Below are positions 27,284-34,990 of a stretch of DNA of 64,000 nt, piece after piece. The stretch spans positions 1-64,000 of the forward strand of contig NZ_FOFP01000001.1 of assembly GCF_900110925.1 (NCBI RefSeq), in the 5' to 3' direction. The stretch comes from Pseudomonas cuatrocienegasensis (GTDB lineage: Bacteria > Pseudomonadota > Gammaproteobacteria > Pseudomonadales > Pseudomonadaceae). Position numbers and translations under genes: made by a program. Position 1 is the stretch's first letter. The number at the start of each line of letters is the position of its first letter. The notes beneath the pieces were generated by a model, which saw only the letters and a program-made list of their open reading frames with translations, was not told the origin of the DNA and made no database searches.

Positions 27284-28579
27284 ATGGCAACCCATAAAGA
27301 GCACCCCGTAAGAATCGTAGTCACGGGCGTCGGAGTGGTCAGCCCGCTGGGCTGCGGCAGCGAGACGGTCTGGTCGCGCCTGCTGGCTGGGCAATCAGGC
27401 ATCCGAGCGCTGCCTGACGAGCTTTCCGACGGTACTGGCTGTGCGGTGGGCGGGCAGGTGCCCACGCTGGAAGAAGATCAACAGGCCGGCTACGACCCGG
27501 AGCGATACGTCGCCGCCAAGGAACGCAAGAAGATGGATCGCTTTATCGAGTTTGCCCTCGCTGCCGCCCAGGAAGCCCTGGCGCAGGCGGCCTGGCAGCC
27601 GACAGACGAGCTGCAGCGCCAGCGCACTGCGACCATCATTGCCTCCGGGGTTGGCGGCTTCGGAGCCATTGCCGAGGCCGTGCGCATCACCGACGAACGC
27701 GGGCCGCGCCGGCTCTCGCCATTCACTGCGCCTTCGTTTCTCGCCAATATGGCGGCCGGGCATGTGTCGATCCGGCACGGCTTCAAGGGGCCGCTCGGCG
27801 CGCCGGTGACCGCCTGCGCGGCCGGTGCGCAAGCCATCGGCGATGCAGCGCGGCTGATCCGCAGCGGTGAGGCGGATATTGCCGTGTGCGGCGGGACCGA
27901 GGCGGCGATCCATCGCGTTACGCTCGGCAGCTTTGCCGCGGCGCGCGCCCTGTCCACAGGCTTCAACGACCACCCTCAGCAAGCGTCGCGCCCGTTCGAC
28001 CGTTACCGGGACGGTTTCGTCATGGCCGAGGGCGCAGGCCTGTTGGTGATCGAGTCCCTGGAGCATGCGTTGGCCCGCGGCGCACAGCCACTGGCGGAGC
28101 TGGTCGGTTACGGCACCAGTGCTGATGCCTATCACCTCACTGCCGGCCCCGAGGATGGCAGCGGTGCGCGCCGTGCCATGGAGCAGGCGTTGCGTCAGGC
28201 CGGTGTTACTGCGGGTGAGGTGCAGCATATCAATGCCCATGCGACCTCCACCCACGTGGGCGACTGCGGCGAGCTGGCCGCCATTCGCGCGGTTTTTGGG
28301 ACTGGCTCGGGCGTGGCGATCACCTCGAGCAAATCCAGCACCGGCCATCTACTGGGAGCTGCAGGTGGAGTTGAGGCCATCTTCACCGTCCTGGCGCTAC
28401 GCGATCAGATCGTTCCGCCCACGCTGAACCTCATCAACCCTGATGAGGCGGCAAACGGCCTCGATCTGGTTGGCCTGCATGCGCGGCCAATGCCGATCCA
28501 GTACGCCCTGTCGAACGGCTTCGGTTTTGGCGGCGTCAATGCGAGCCTGCTGTTGCGCCGTTGGCAGCCTCTGTCATGA
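27284..28579 (+). CDS. fabF: Beta-ketoacyl-ACP synthase II (FabF-like)
   Basis: The ATG at 27284 follows AGGA and gives 431 residues, slightly longer than the usual 412. The catalytic triad is in place: Cys in VTACAAGAQAIGDA, His in INAHATSTHVGD, and His in SSKSSTGHLLGAAGGVEAIF. The C-terminal SNGFGFGGVNASLLLRRW is typical. Since it lies outside a fab cluster, next to an RND pump, it is probably an accessory KAS II (as with the second FabF of P. aeruginosa) rather than the housekeeping enzyme. It extends acyl-ACP with malonyl-ACP in the cytoplasm. The downstream TetR gene overlaps by four bases. Confidence 0.88.
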   Translation: MATHKEHPVRIVVTGVGVVSPLGCGSETVWSRLLAGQSGIRALPDELSDGTGCAVGGQVPTLEEDQQAGYDPERYVAAKERKKMDRFIEFALAAAQEALAQAAWQPTDELQRQRTATIIASGVGGFGAIAEAVRITDERGPRRLSPFTAPSFLANMAAGHVSIRHGFKGPLGAPVTACAAGAQAIGDAARLIRSGEADIAVCGGTEAAIHRVTLGSFAAARALSTGFNDHPQQASRPFDRYRDGFVMAEGAGLLVIESLEHALARGAQPLAELVGYGTSADAYHLTAGPEDGSGARRAMEQALRQAGVTAGEVQHINAHATSTHVGDCGELAAIRAVFGTGSGVAITSSKSSTGHLLGAAGGVEAIFTVLALRDQIVPPTLNLINPDEAANGLDLVGLHARPMPIQYALSNGFGFGGVNASLLLRRWQPLS

Positions 28580-29139
28580 GTCTGCGGCTACGAGAAGACT
28601 CCCGCCGTGGCAGGCGCCAGAGGGAGATGTTGTGGGCGGCGAGCGATATATTCGCGGCGTTCGGCCACGACCTTGCCAACATGCAGATGATTGCAGAGTC
28701 CGCCGGCGTGACCAAGGCGACGCTTTATGCGCATTTCGGCGACAAGGCGCAGCTGTTTCGGGCCGTTATCGAGTACTGGATGGAGGAGCTGCCGGAGCCG
28801 TCGCTGCCAAGCGCGGTGAATGGCGAGTTATGCACCTGTTTGGACGCAGTCGCCCAGGCGCTGTTGCAGCAAAGCATGCATCCGGCATTTCTCGCACTCA
28901 CGAACATTCTGCTGCGCTCTAACTGGGTGCCACAAAAGCGCTGGCGAAAGCGCTATCACCCGTATCAGGCCTACCTGGAAAAAGTGCTCGGCCAATCTGC
29001 CCGTTGCCGCGACCCTGGGCGCGGCGCTGGCCAATTCCTGCTGCTCGCGGTCGGTAACCTGGACCCCGGTACCAGCACGCCTACGGATCAGTCACGCATC
29101 GCCGCGGCGGTGGAGCTGTTTATCCAGGCTTACGCTTAA
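28576..29139 (+). CDS. TetR-family transcriptional regulator
   Basis: The start codon overlaps the fabF stop (ATGA), giving 187 residues. The HTH is FGHDLANMQMIAESAGVTKATLYAHFGDKAQLFRAVI. The C-terminal half contains a TetR_C-like helical region that is shorter than usual and Arg-rich (KRWRKRYHPY). It is translationally coupled to the FabF-like gene and may control the SDR-fabF part of the operon. This gives the cluster two TetR regulators, one at each end. Confidence 0.88.
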   Translation: MSLRLREDSRRGRRQREMLWAASDIFAAFGHDLANMQMIAESAGVTKATLYAHFGDKAQLFRAVIEYWMEELPEPSLPSAVNGELCTCLDAVAQALLQQSMHPAFLALTNILLRSNWVPQKRWRKRYHPYQAYLEKVLGQSARCRDPGRGAGQFLLLAVGNLDPGTSTPTDQSRIAAAVELFIQAYA

Positions 29140-29154
29140 AACTTCCTCCGGTAA

Positions 29155-29322
29155 ATGCAGCACGACGGCAGCAAGCCAGCCTTGCAAGACCTGGCCTCGC
29201 AAACCCTGCTCAATAGTGTTGCCGAGCAATACCCCGAAGAGTTTCGACGCCTAGCCGAACTGACCCGCGTCCTGCACGAAACCTCGCGGTTGATGTTCTA
29301 CCAGAACATTAGAAAAGACTGA
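29155..29322 (+). CDS. Small open frame of unknown function (55 residues), possible gene fragment
   Basis: An open frame from an ATG at 29155 reads MQHDGSKPALQDLASQTLLN and ends MFYQNIRKD before TGA. It begins 16 bases after the TetR stop, on the same strand, with CTCCGG as a poor RBS. The composition is that of a real soluble helical protein (many Leu, Glu, Arg), with GC-rich third positions. I do not recognise it. It may be the tail of a larger gene that was lost, or a small protein. Confidence 0.3.
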   Translation: MQHDGSKPALQDLASQTLLNSVAEQYPEEFRRLAELTRVLHETSRLMFYQNIRKD

Positions 29323-29442
29323 GGAACTGTCGGCTGACTGGCTGCGGGGCTATACAGCAAACAAACGGGTTTGACTGAATCCCCTTTTGCCTTGGAGATA
29401 TTTCAGGCTACCGCCATGTGGTTTTGATGAGTGTCGCGGGAT

Positions 29443-30042
29443 TTAAGGCTCAATAGCCTGACCAATACAGTTCTCAAAAACCTGTTCCATAGGCCCGAGG
29501 TTGCAGCTGTATGCCGCGATATTTGCGTAGAGCCACTGGTCTTCTTCAATCCCCCACCAACTGATTTCAAATCCAGCGTTCATGATCAGGTGCTCAAAAA
29601 GAATCCGTTGCGTACGACCATTACCATCACGGAACGGGTGTACGACGTTGAGCTCTGAATATGCCTCCGCAACCGAGACAATCAGGTCCGCACGATCTCT
29701 GCCCTCAAACCAGTCTGCCGCCGCCATCGTCTTGAAGATCTTGTCGGCTTCCTTTGCCATATATTCTGGTTGGCAGAAGCGGGTGTTTTGCTTTGCTATA
29801 CCCACTGTCCGTAACTCTCCGGCCCATTCATACAGGTCCGAAAATAGGCAGTGATGGATTTTCTGCATATATCCCAGGTCATAAGGCGGAAGGCTGAAAT
29901 CAAGACTTTCAGCTGCGAGCATCGATAGTTGGCGTTCAACCTCGCTCAAGGTTGCTTCGTCACGAATGCCGAGCTTGTTGCACAGGACAGTGGAGTCCGG
30001 GTAGCAATAGGAGTCTTGGCCGACGCCGTATTTGTCAGGCAT
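29443..30042 (-). CDS. fic: Fic/DOC-family AMPylase toxin
   Basis: This 199-residue protein has the full Fic active-site motif HPFRDGNGRTQR (about residues 135-146), with the catalytic His and the phosphate-binding Gly/Asn/Arg loop. The flap segment lies before it and the KIHHCLFSDLYEWAGELR helix is in the N-terminal half. Its length and layout match E. coli Fic (200 residues), whose own motif is degenerate; this copy looks active. The start overlaps the end of a small antitoxin gene by one base (TAATG). Fic proteins transfer AMP to hydroxyl groups of target proteins, such as DNA gyrase and topoisomerase IV for FicT toxins. Confidence 0.92.
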   Translation of the reverse strand: MPDKYGVGQDSYCYPDSTVLCNKLGIRDEATLSEVERQLSMLAAESLDFSLPPYDLGYMQKIHHCLFSDLYEWAGELRTVGIAKQNTRFCQPEYMAKEADKIFKTMAAADWFEGRDRADLIVSVAEAYSELNVVHPFRDGNGRTQRILFEHLIMNAGFEISWWGIEEDQWLYANIAAYSCNLGPMEQVFENCIGQAIEP

Positions 30043-30212
30043 TAGCGCCGGGGCTTAGCCAAAGCGTTCAGGATTTCATCACGAGAAGGCAGCTTGGAGT
30101 TGCTGTCTGCGAGAGATGTTTTGAAGCCTTCTAGGCGCAGGCTGGCCAGGTAGTTGGATTTGCGTGTCCGGGCTGCATAGGCTTTCTTTGCTTCAAAGCT
30201 GAGGGTGCCCAT
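30042..30212 (-). CDS. YhfG-type Fic antitoxin (DUF2559)
   Basis: The 56-residue product starts MGTLSFEAKKAYAARTRKSN and continues YLASLRLEGF. It carries the class I Fic-inhibitor motif S-x3-E-G at S24-E28-G29, where the Glu blocks ATP binding in the toxin active site. It is directly upstream of fic and overlaps its start by one base, the usual antitoxin-first order. The length and the (F/Y)xASxRLEG core match E. coli YhfG. With an intact toxin this is probably a functional pair. Confidence 0.85.
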   Translation of the reverse strand: MGTLSFEAKKAYAARTRKSNYLASLRLEGFKTSLADSNSKLPSRDEILNALAKPRR

Positions 30213-30310
30213 TGATGCTCACCTCTTGGTGCATGACTTGGCAGAGTGTAGCGCATCTCATGGACTCGCCAAACGGGATTGACGCCTTGCGCGCCAATCC
30301 CGTTTTACTT

Positions 30311-32020
30311 TCAAGCGCGCGATAGCGGCGGCGTGCGCGGCGGTACCAAACGCCTCGAGCCGGTGGACTCGAACGCGGCGGCGTAGCGCAGCAGGGCGGA
30401 ATCGTCGTAGGCGCGGCCAGCGAAGGTCAGGCCTGCGGGCATGCCGATGTCGGCCATCACGCCCATCGGTACGGTGACGGTGGGCACGCCCAGGTGGCGG
30501 ATGGCGAGGTTGCCGTTGGCCACCCAGACGCCGTTGCTCCAGGCGATATCGGCAGACGCGGGGTTGATGTCGGCGTCCGCCGGGCCGACGTCGGCGACGG
30601 TGGGGAACAGCACGGCGTCGAGGCCGAGGTTGTCCATCCAGTCTTCCAGGTCGAGCTTGCGGGTTTGCTCCAGGCCGCGCAGGCCATCGGGCAGGGTTTC
30701 GATCTGCTCCCAGGTCTTCAGGCCGCGCTTGGCCATGTTGACGTATTCGTCCATGCCAGCGGCCAGGTCGCCCTCGCGGTTGGGCAGGGTGCCGGGGTCG
30801 TGGGGGAAGATCTGCGGGCCGTCTACGTCGGCTAGTTTGTTCAGCTTGGGATCAGCGTTGGCGCGCAGGAAGTCGTCAAAGGCCCAGCCGCTCAGTTCCC
30901 ACAGTTCATCGTGGAGAAAATCCGGGGTGACGATGCCGCGGTTGTACACGGTTGGCGCGCCGGGGCGGTCGCCCTCGCAGTTGGAGACCAGCGGGAAGTC
31001 CACTTCGATGACTTCGGCGCCGGCGGCTTCCAGTGCCTTACGCGCCTGCTCCCAGAGCGCAATGACTGATGGCCGAGTGTGGATGCGTTGGCCGGTTGGG
31101 CCGCCGATGCCTGGGTTGTCACTGGTGCCGGCGGCGGCGTCCTGGTTGATAAACATGCGCGGCACACCAAAGCGTTTGCCGGCCAGGGCATCGGCTTTGG
31201 CGGCAAGCTCGGCATAGGCGGCGGGGCGTACGTCGGAGGCTTTGGGGATCGGCACCCAGGGCTGCAGGCGCCACAGATCGCCACGGGTATCCGGGTCGTC
31301 GGCGACCACGATCTCGAGTATTTCCAGCAGATCGGCCATGGTCCGGGCGTAAGGCACCACCACGTCCATGGTTGGCGTCAGCGGCCAGTTGCCGCGCACC
31401 GAGATCACCCCGCGCGAGGGTGTGTAGGCGCACAGGCTGTTATTCGAGGCCGGGCCGCGGCCACTCGACCAGGTTTCCTCGGCCAGGCCGAAGGCGGCAA
31501 AGCTGGCGGCAGTGGCGGTACCGGCGCCGTTGGACGAACCCGAGGCGAAGGGCGCAGTGAGGTAGCCGGCGTTGTACGGGCTTTCCGCGCGGCCATAGAC
31601 GCCGCGCTGCATGCCGCCGTTGGCCATGGGCGGCATATTGGTTTTGCCCAGACAGACGGCCCCGGCGCCGCGCAAGCGCTCTATGGTGAAGGCGTCGCGG
31701 TGGGCGACCAGGTCCTTGAAGGCCGGGCTGCCGGAGGCGGCGGTCAGGCCCTTGACCAGGTAGCTGTCCTTGGCGGTGTAGGGGATGCCATCGAGTGGGC
31801 CGAGGGTGGCACCGCGGGCGCGGCGCTCATCGGATGCCTGGGCTTCCTTGAGCGCATCGGGGTTACGTACCACCACGGCGTTGAGCCGGGTCGGCGTGTC
31901 GGCGCCATCGTAGGCACCGATGCGCGCGAAATAGGCCTGCACCAGTTCGACCGCTGTGGTCTGGCCGGCTTCGAGCGCGGCGCGCAGCTTGGCAATGGAA
32001 ACCTCGGTTACCTCGATCAT
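30311..32020 (-). CDS. Amidase signature family hydrolase
   Basis: This 569-residue enzyme has the Ser-cisSer-Lys triad of the family: K84 in YTAKDSY, the cis-Ser at about S163 in ASGSSNGAG, and the probable nucleophile S186 in TWSSGRGPAS. The usual GGSSGG and GTDTGGSIR strings are modified, which puts it in a divergent branch. The gene stands alone, with no signal peptide, so cytoplasmic hydrolysis of an aryl or aliphatic amide is expected. The C-terminal part (GVPTVTVPMGVMADIGMPAGLTFAGRAYDD) is the conserved family end. The substrate is unknown. Confidence 0.88.
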   Translation of the reverse strand: MIEVTEVSIAKLRAALEAGQTTAVELVQAYFARIGAYDGADTPTRLNAVVVRNPDALKEAQASDERRARGATLGPLDGIPYTAKDSYLVKGLTAASGSPAFKDLVAHRDAFTIERLRGAGAVCLGKTNMPPMANGGMQRGVYGRAESPYNAGYLTAPFASGSSNGAGTATAASFAAFGLAEETWSSGRGPASNNSLCAYTPSRGVISVRGNWPLTPTMDVVVPYARTMADLLEILEIVVADDPDTRGDLWRLQPWVPIPKASDVRPAAYAELAAKADALAGKRFGVPRMFINQDAAAGTSDNPGIGGPTGQRIHTRPSVIALWEQARKALEAAGAEVIEVDFPLVSNCEGDRPGAPTVYNRGIVTPDFLHDELWELSGWAFDDFLRANADPKLNKLADVDGPQIFPHDPGTLPNREGDLAAGMDEYVNMAKRGLKTWEQIETLPDGLRGLEQTRKLDLEDWMDNLGLDAVLFPTVADVGPADADINPASADIAWSNGVWVANGNLAIRHLGVPTVTVPMGVMADIGMPAGLTFAGRAYDDSALLRYAAAFESTGSRRLVPPRTPPLSRA

Positions 32021-32169
32021 GCTGTCACCGTGGGTTGTTGAAGTGGGTTGTTCATATCGCTTCTCGTGACGCTGTTTTTGTAAGTGTTGAATGGGGTGCT
32101 GACTCTATTCAAGTTGGCTGTTACGCCCCGATTTGGCTTGTGTAGCGCGAGCGTATCGCGAATAAATTA

Positions 32170-32258
32170 GCTATGTCCCAATAGGATGTTGCATACCTGT
32201 AGGAGCGAATTTATTCGCGAAATTCGCGGCACAATCGCGAATAAATTCGCTCCTACAG
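32170..32258. repeat. REP-type inverted pair preceded by a GCTATGTCCCAA end motif
   Basis: Positions 32197-32220 and 32235-32258 are perfect 24-base inverted repeats (CTGTAGGAGCGAATTTATTC and continuation) around a 14-base loop. Bases 32170-32193 read GCTATGTCCCAATAGGATGT and continue TTGCA, the same motif found at the ends of the 163-bp elements near 47, 52.8 and 60.7 kb. The pair lies between the amidase and a GST gene. Confidence 0.85.
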
Positions 32259-32276
32259 GGGCGCGGTTATCTCAGG

Positions 32277-32981
32277 TTAGCTGCGGGCTGGAGTGGCGAG
32301 GCCTTTGATCACCGCCGGGCGCTCGACAAAGGCTTGCAAGACCCGCTGCACATTGCTGAACCGCTCGAACTCCACCAGCTCGCCGGCCTCGTAGAAACCC
32401 ACCAGGTTTCTCACCCAGGGGAAGATGGCGATATCGGCGATGCTGTACGCATTGCCCATGATCCAGTCGCGGCCTTGCAGGCGTTGGTCGAGTACGCCGA
32501 GCAGGCGCTGGGTTTCGGCGACATAGCGGTCGCGCGGGCGTTTGTCCGGGTAGTCCTTGCCGGCGAACTTATGGAAGAAGCCAAGCTGGCCGAACATCGG
32601 GCCGATGCCGCCCATCTGCCACATCAGCCACTGGATGGTTTCATAGCGCGTCGCGGCATCCTGAGACAGTAGCTGGCCGGTTTTTTCCGCCAGGTAAATC
32701 AGAATCGCGCCGGACTCGAACAGCGCCAAGGGCACGCCGTCTGGACCGGCGGGGTCGAGAATGGCGGGAATCTTGTTGTTCGGGTTAAGCGAGAGGAATT
32801 CACTGCTGAGCTGGTCGTTGGTCTCGAAGCTGACCAGGTGCGGCTCATAGGGCAGGCCGATTTCTTCGAGCATGATCGAGACCTTGACGCCGTTGGGCGT
32901 GGGCAACGAATAGAGTTGCAGGCGCTCGGGGTGCTGGGCGGGCCATTTGTGGGTGATCGGGTGGGCGATAGGGTCTGACAT
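32277..32981 (-). CDS. YfcG/YghU-like (nu-class) glutathione S-transferase
   Basis: The 234-residue protein has the nu-class active-site string SLPTPNGVKVSIMLEEIGLPYEPHLV, in which Thr and Asn bind glutathione in place of a catalytic Tyr or Ser. It continues with NPNNKIPAILDPAG and ALFESGAILIYLAEKTG. The C-terminal helices include GPMFGQLGFFHKFAGKDYPDKRP and YSIADIAIFPWVR, typical of YfcG/YghU. Such enzymes have disulfide-bond reductase and peroxidase activity. The start has CGGAG upstream. It is flanked by a REP pair and a LysR gene on the same strand. Confidence 0.9.
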   Translation of the reverse strand: MSDPIAHPITHKWPAQHPERLQLYSLPTPNGVKVSIMLEEIGLPYEPHLVSFETNDQLSSEFLSLNPNNKIPAILDPAGPDGVPLALFESGAILIYLAEKTGQLLSQDAATRYETIQWLMWQMGGIGPMFGQLGFFHKFAGKDYPDKRPRDRYVAETQRLLGVLDQRLQGRDWIMGNAYSIADIAIFPWVRNLVGFYEAGELVEFERFSNVQRVLQAFVERPAVIKGLATPARS

Positions 32982-33039
32982 ACGCGCTCCGGATATGAGG
33001 GTGGCGAAAGGCGCAGGATAACGGTGATTGGTGGTTTGG

Positions 33040-33942
33040 TCAGGTGCCTGTGTGCTCGGCCAGCAATTCTTCCAGCCACTGCATAAAGGCCCGCACCCGC
33101 TGCGGCTGATGGCGACGCTGGGCGTAGAGCAGGCTGATCGGCATGGGCGGCGGCAGGTAATCCGTTAGCAGGCGGTGCAGTTGGCCGCTGGTCAGCAACT
33201 CGCTGACGCCGATCAGCGGCGCCTGAATAATCCCCAGGCCGCCCAGGCACGCGCCTTCGTAGGCATCGATGTTATTGACCGTGACGCTCCCCGCCATCGG
33301 AAGCTGGCGTAGGGTGTCGCCGTCCAGGTATTCGAAACCATCTGAGCGGCTGCCCAGCACCGGCACGTAATGAATCAGCCGATGCTGGGCCAGGTCCTCT
33401 AGGTTCTGGGGGGTGCCGTATTGCGCCAGGTAGGCGCTGCTGGCGCAGTTGACCATGGGCAGTTGGCCGAGCGGGCGCACGATCAGATTGGGCTCGTTGA
33501 CTACACCGACGCGCAGCACGCAGTCGAAGCCTTCGCGCACCAGATCGACACGTCGGTCGCTGCTGCTGATCTCCAGCTCGATCGCGGGATGCTGCGCGGT
33601 AAATTCTCCCAGCCGAGGGGCAACCTGACGCCGTGCAATAGCGGTCGGCATGTCGATGCGCAGGCGACCGCTGAGCTGCGTGCCGTCCTGGCGGAACAGG
33701 TTCTCCAACTCGTCCATGTTGGCCAGGAGGTCCTTGCTGCGCTCATACAGCACCAGGCCGTCCTGGGTGGGGCGCACCTTGCGGGTGGTGCGGTGCAGCA
33801 GGCGGGTGCCGAGCAGGGTTTCCAGGCTCTGAACCTGTTGCGACACGCTCGACCTGGGTAAGCCCAGGTTATCGGCGGCCTGGGTAAAACTGGCCAGCTC
33901 GCTGACGCGGACGAAGGTGCGCAGCAGTTCCAGGGTGTTCAT
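33040..33942 (-). CDS. LysR-type transcriptional regulator (CrgA/PecT-like group)
   Basis: This 300-residue regulator has an N-terminal HTH (LASFTQAADNLGLPRSSVSQQVQSLETLLGTRLLHRTTRKVRPTQDG) and an effector domain with RLRIDMPTAIARRQVAPRLGEFTAQHPAIELEISSSDRRVDLV. It is divergent from an SDR gene, with 137 bases between starts, and lies just upstream of the GST gene on its own strand. The divergent SDR is the likely target. SDR genes next to this LysR subgroup are common in Pseudomonas. Confidence 0.9.
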   Translation of the reverse strand: MNTLELLRTFVRVSELASFTQAADNLGLPRSSVSQQVQSLETLLGTRLLHRTTRKVRPTQDGLVLYERSKDLLANMDELENLFRQDGTQLSGRLRIDMPTAIARRQVAPRLGEFTAQHPAIELEISSSDRRVDLVREGFDCVLRVGVVNEPNLIVRPLGQLPMVNCASSAYLAQYGTPQNLEDLAQHRLIHYVPVLGSRSDGFEYLDGDTLRQLPMAGSVTVNNIDAYEGACLGGLGIIQAPLIGVSELLTSGQLHRLLTDYLPPPMPISLLYAQRRHQPQRVRAFMQWLEELLAEHTGT

Positions 33943-34079
33943 GGGCAGCAGCTCTACTGGATTGTTCGTGATTGACGATCAGTGTTTCCAATTTTTCTGG
34001 GTTTATCCAGCTTAAACCGAGCAATAACCTGTGCTCACTGATTGCAACCACGGCTAGTCACCGATTAGAGGGTACGCAC

Positions 34080-34838
34080 ATGACACGTAAAATCGCATTG
34101 ATCACCGGCGCAAGCCGCGGCCTTGGACGTAATGCTGCATTGCATCTGGCGGCCCAGGGCATCGACATCATCGGCACGTATCACAGTCAGGCGGCTGATG
34201 CGCAAAGCCTGGCTAGCGAGGTCGAGCAGCTCGGCGCGCGTGCGCTGATGCTGCAACTGGATGTTGGCCAGAGCAGTAGCTTTGCTGCGTTTGCCACGGC
34301 AGTGGCGGCAGGCTTGCAGAGCACCTTTGGCCGCAGCGATTTTGATTTTCTGATCAACAACGCCGGTATCGGCATTCACGCCAGCTTTGCCGAAACCAGC
34401 GAGGCGCAGTTCGATCAGTTGGTGAATATTCAGCTCAAGGGGCCGTTCTTCCTCACTCAACAGTTACTGCCGCTGATCGCCGAGCAGGGTCGCATCGTCA
34501 ATATCTCCACCGGCCTGGCACGCTTCAGCCTGCCAGGCTATGCCGCTTATGCAGCAATGAAGGGTGGTATTGAGGTGTGGACGCGCTACTTGGCCAAGGA
34601 GCTGGGGCCGCGCGGGATCAGCGTCAACGTGCTGGCTCCGGGCGCCATCGAGACCGACTTCGGTGGCGGTGTGGTGCGCGATAACAGCCAGGTCAACGCC
34701 TTTATCGCCGCCAATACGGCCTTGGGCCGGGTCGGCTTGCCGGATGATATCGGCGGGGCGATTGCCATGTTGCTGAGCGACGGTGGCCGCTGGATTACCG
34801 GACAGCGGATCGAGGCGTCTGGCGGTATGTTCCTTTAA
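34080..34838 (+). CDS. Short-chain dehydrogenase/reductase whose stop codon lies in a MITE end
   Basis: With the start at 34080 (AGAGG upstream) the protein has 252 residues. It has the cofactor motif TGASRGLGRNA, NNAGIGIHAS, and the active site in ISTGLARFSLPGYAAYAAMKGG (Tyr-x3-Lys). The C-terminal GRVGLPDDIGGAIAMLLSDGGRWITGQRIEASGGMFL is complete by family comparison. The TAA stop forms part of the inverted repeat of the element that follows. It is divergent from, and probably controlled by, the LysR gene. Confidence 0.9.
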   Translation: MTRKIALITGASRGLGRNAALHLAAQGIDIIGTYHSQAADAQSLASEVEQLGARALMLQLDVGQSSSFAAFATAVAAGLQSTFGRSDFDFLINNAGIGIHASFAETSEAQFDQLVNIQLKGPFFLTQQLLPLIAEQGRIVNISTGLARFSLPGYAAYAAMKGGIEVWTRYLAKELGPRGISVNVLAPGAIETDFGGGVVRDNSQVNAFIAANTALGRVGLPDDIGGAIAMLLSDGGRWITGQRIEASGGMFL

Positions 34839-34983
34839 CAGGCCGTTGAAAAGCGTAGACGAGGCAGCCAGCGCAAGACAAAAACAGGCGAAAAAGCGGA
34901 GTTTACGAGTTGTAAATGAGCATTTTGAGCCTGTTTTTAACGCGGCGATGGCCACGCAGGTAGTTTTTCAACAGCCTGTTAAA
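34834..34983. repeat. MITE-like element, 150 bp, with 19-bp terminal inverted repeats
   Basis: The left end TTTAACAGGCCGTTGAAAA (34834-34852) and right end TTTTCAACAGCCTGTTAAA (34965-34983) are inverted repeats with one mismatch. The interior includes a second self-complementary pair, AAACAGGC (34898 area) and GCCTGTTTTT (34929 area). There is no coding frame. The left end supplies the TAA of the SDR gene; the right end lies 8 bases from the end of the diguanylate cyclase gene. I have seen similar palindromic elements dispersed in Pseudomonas genomes. Confidence 0.75.
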
Positions 34984-34990
34984 CGAGTGG

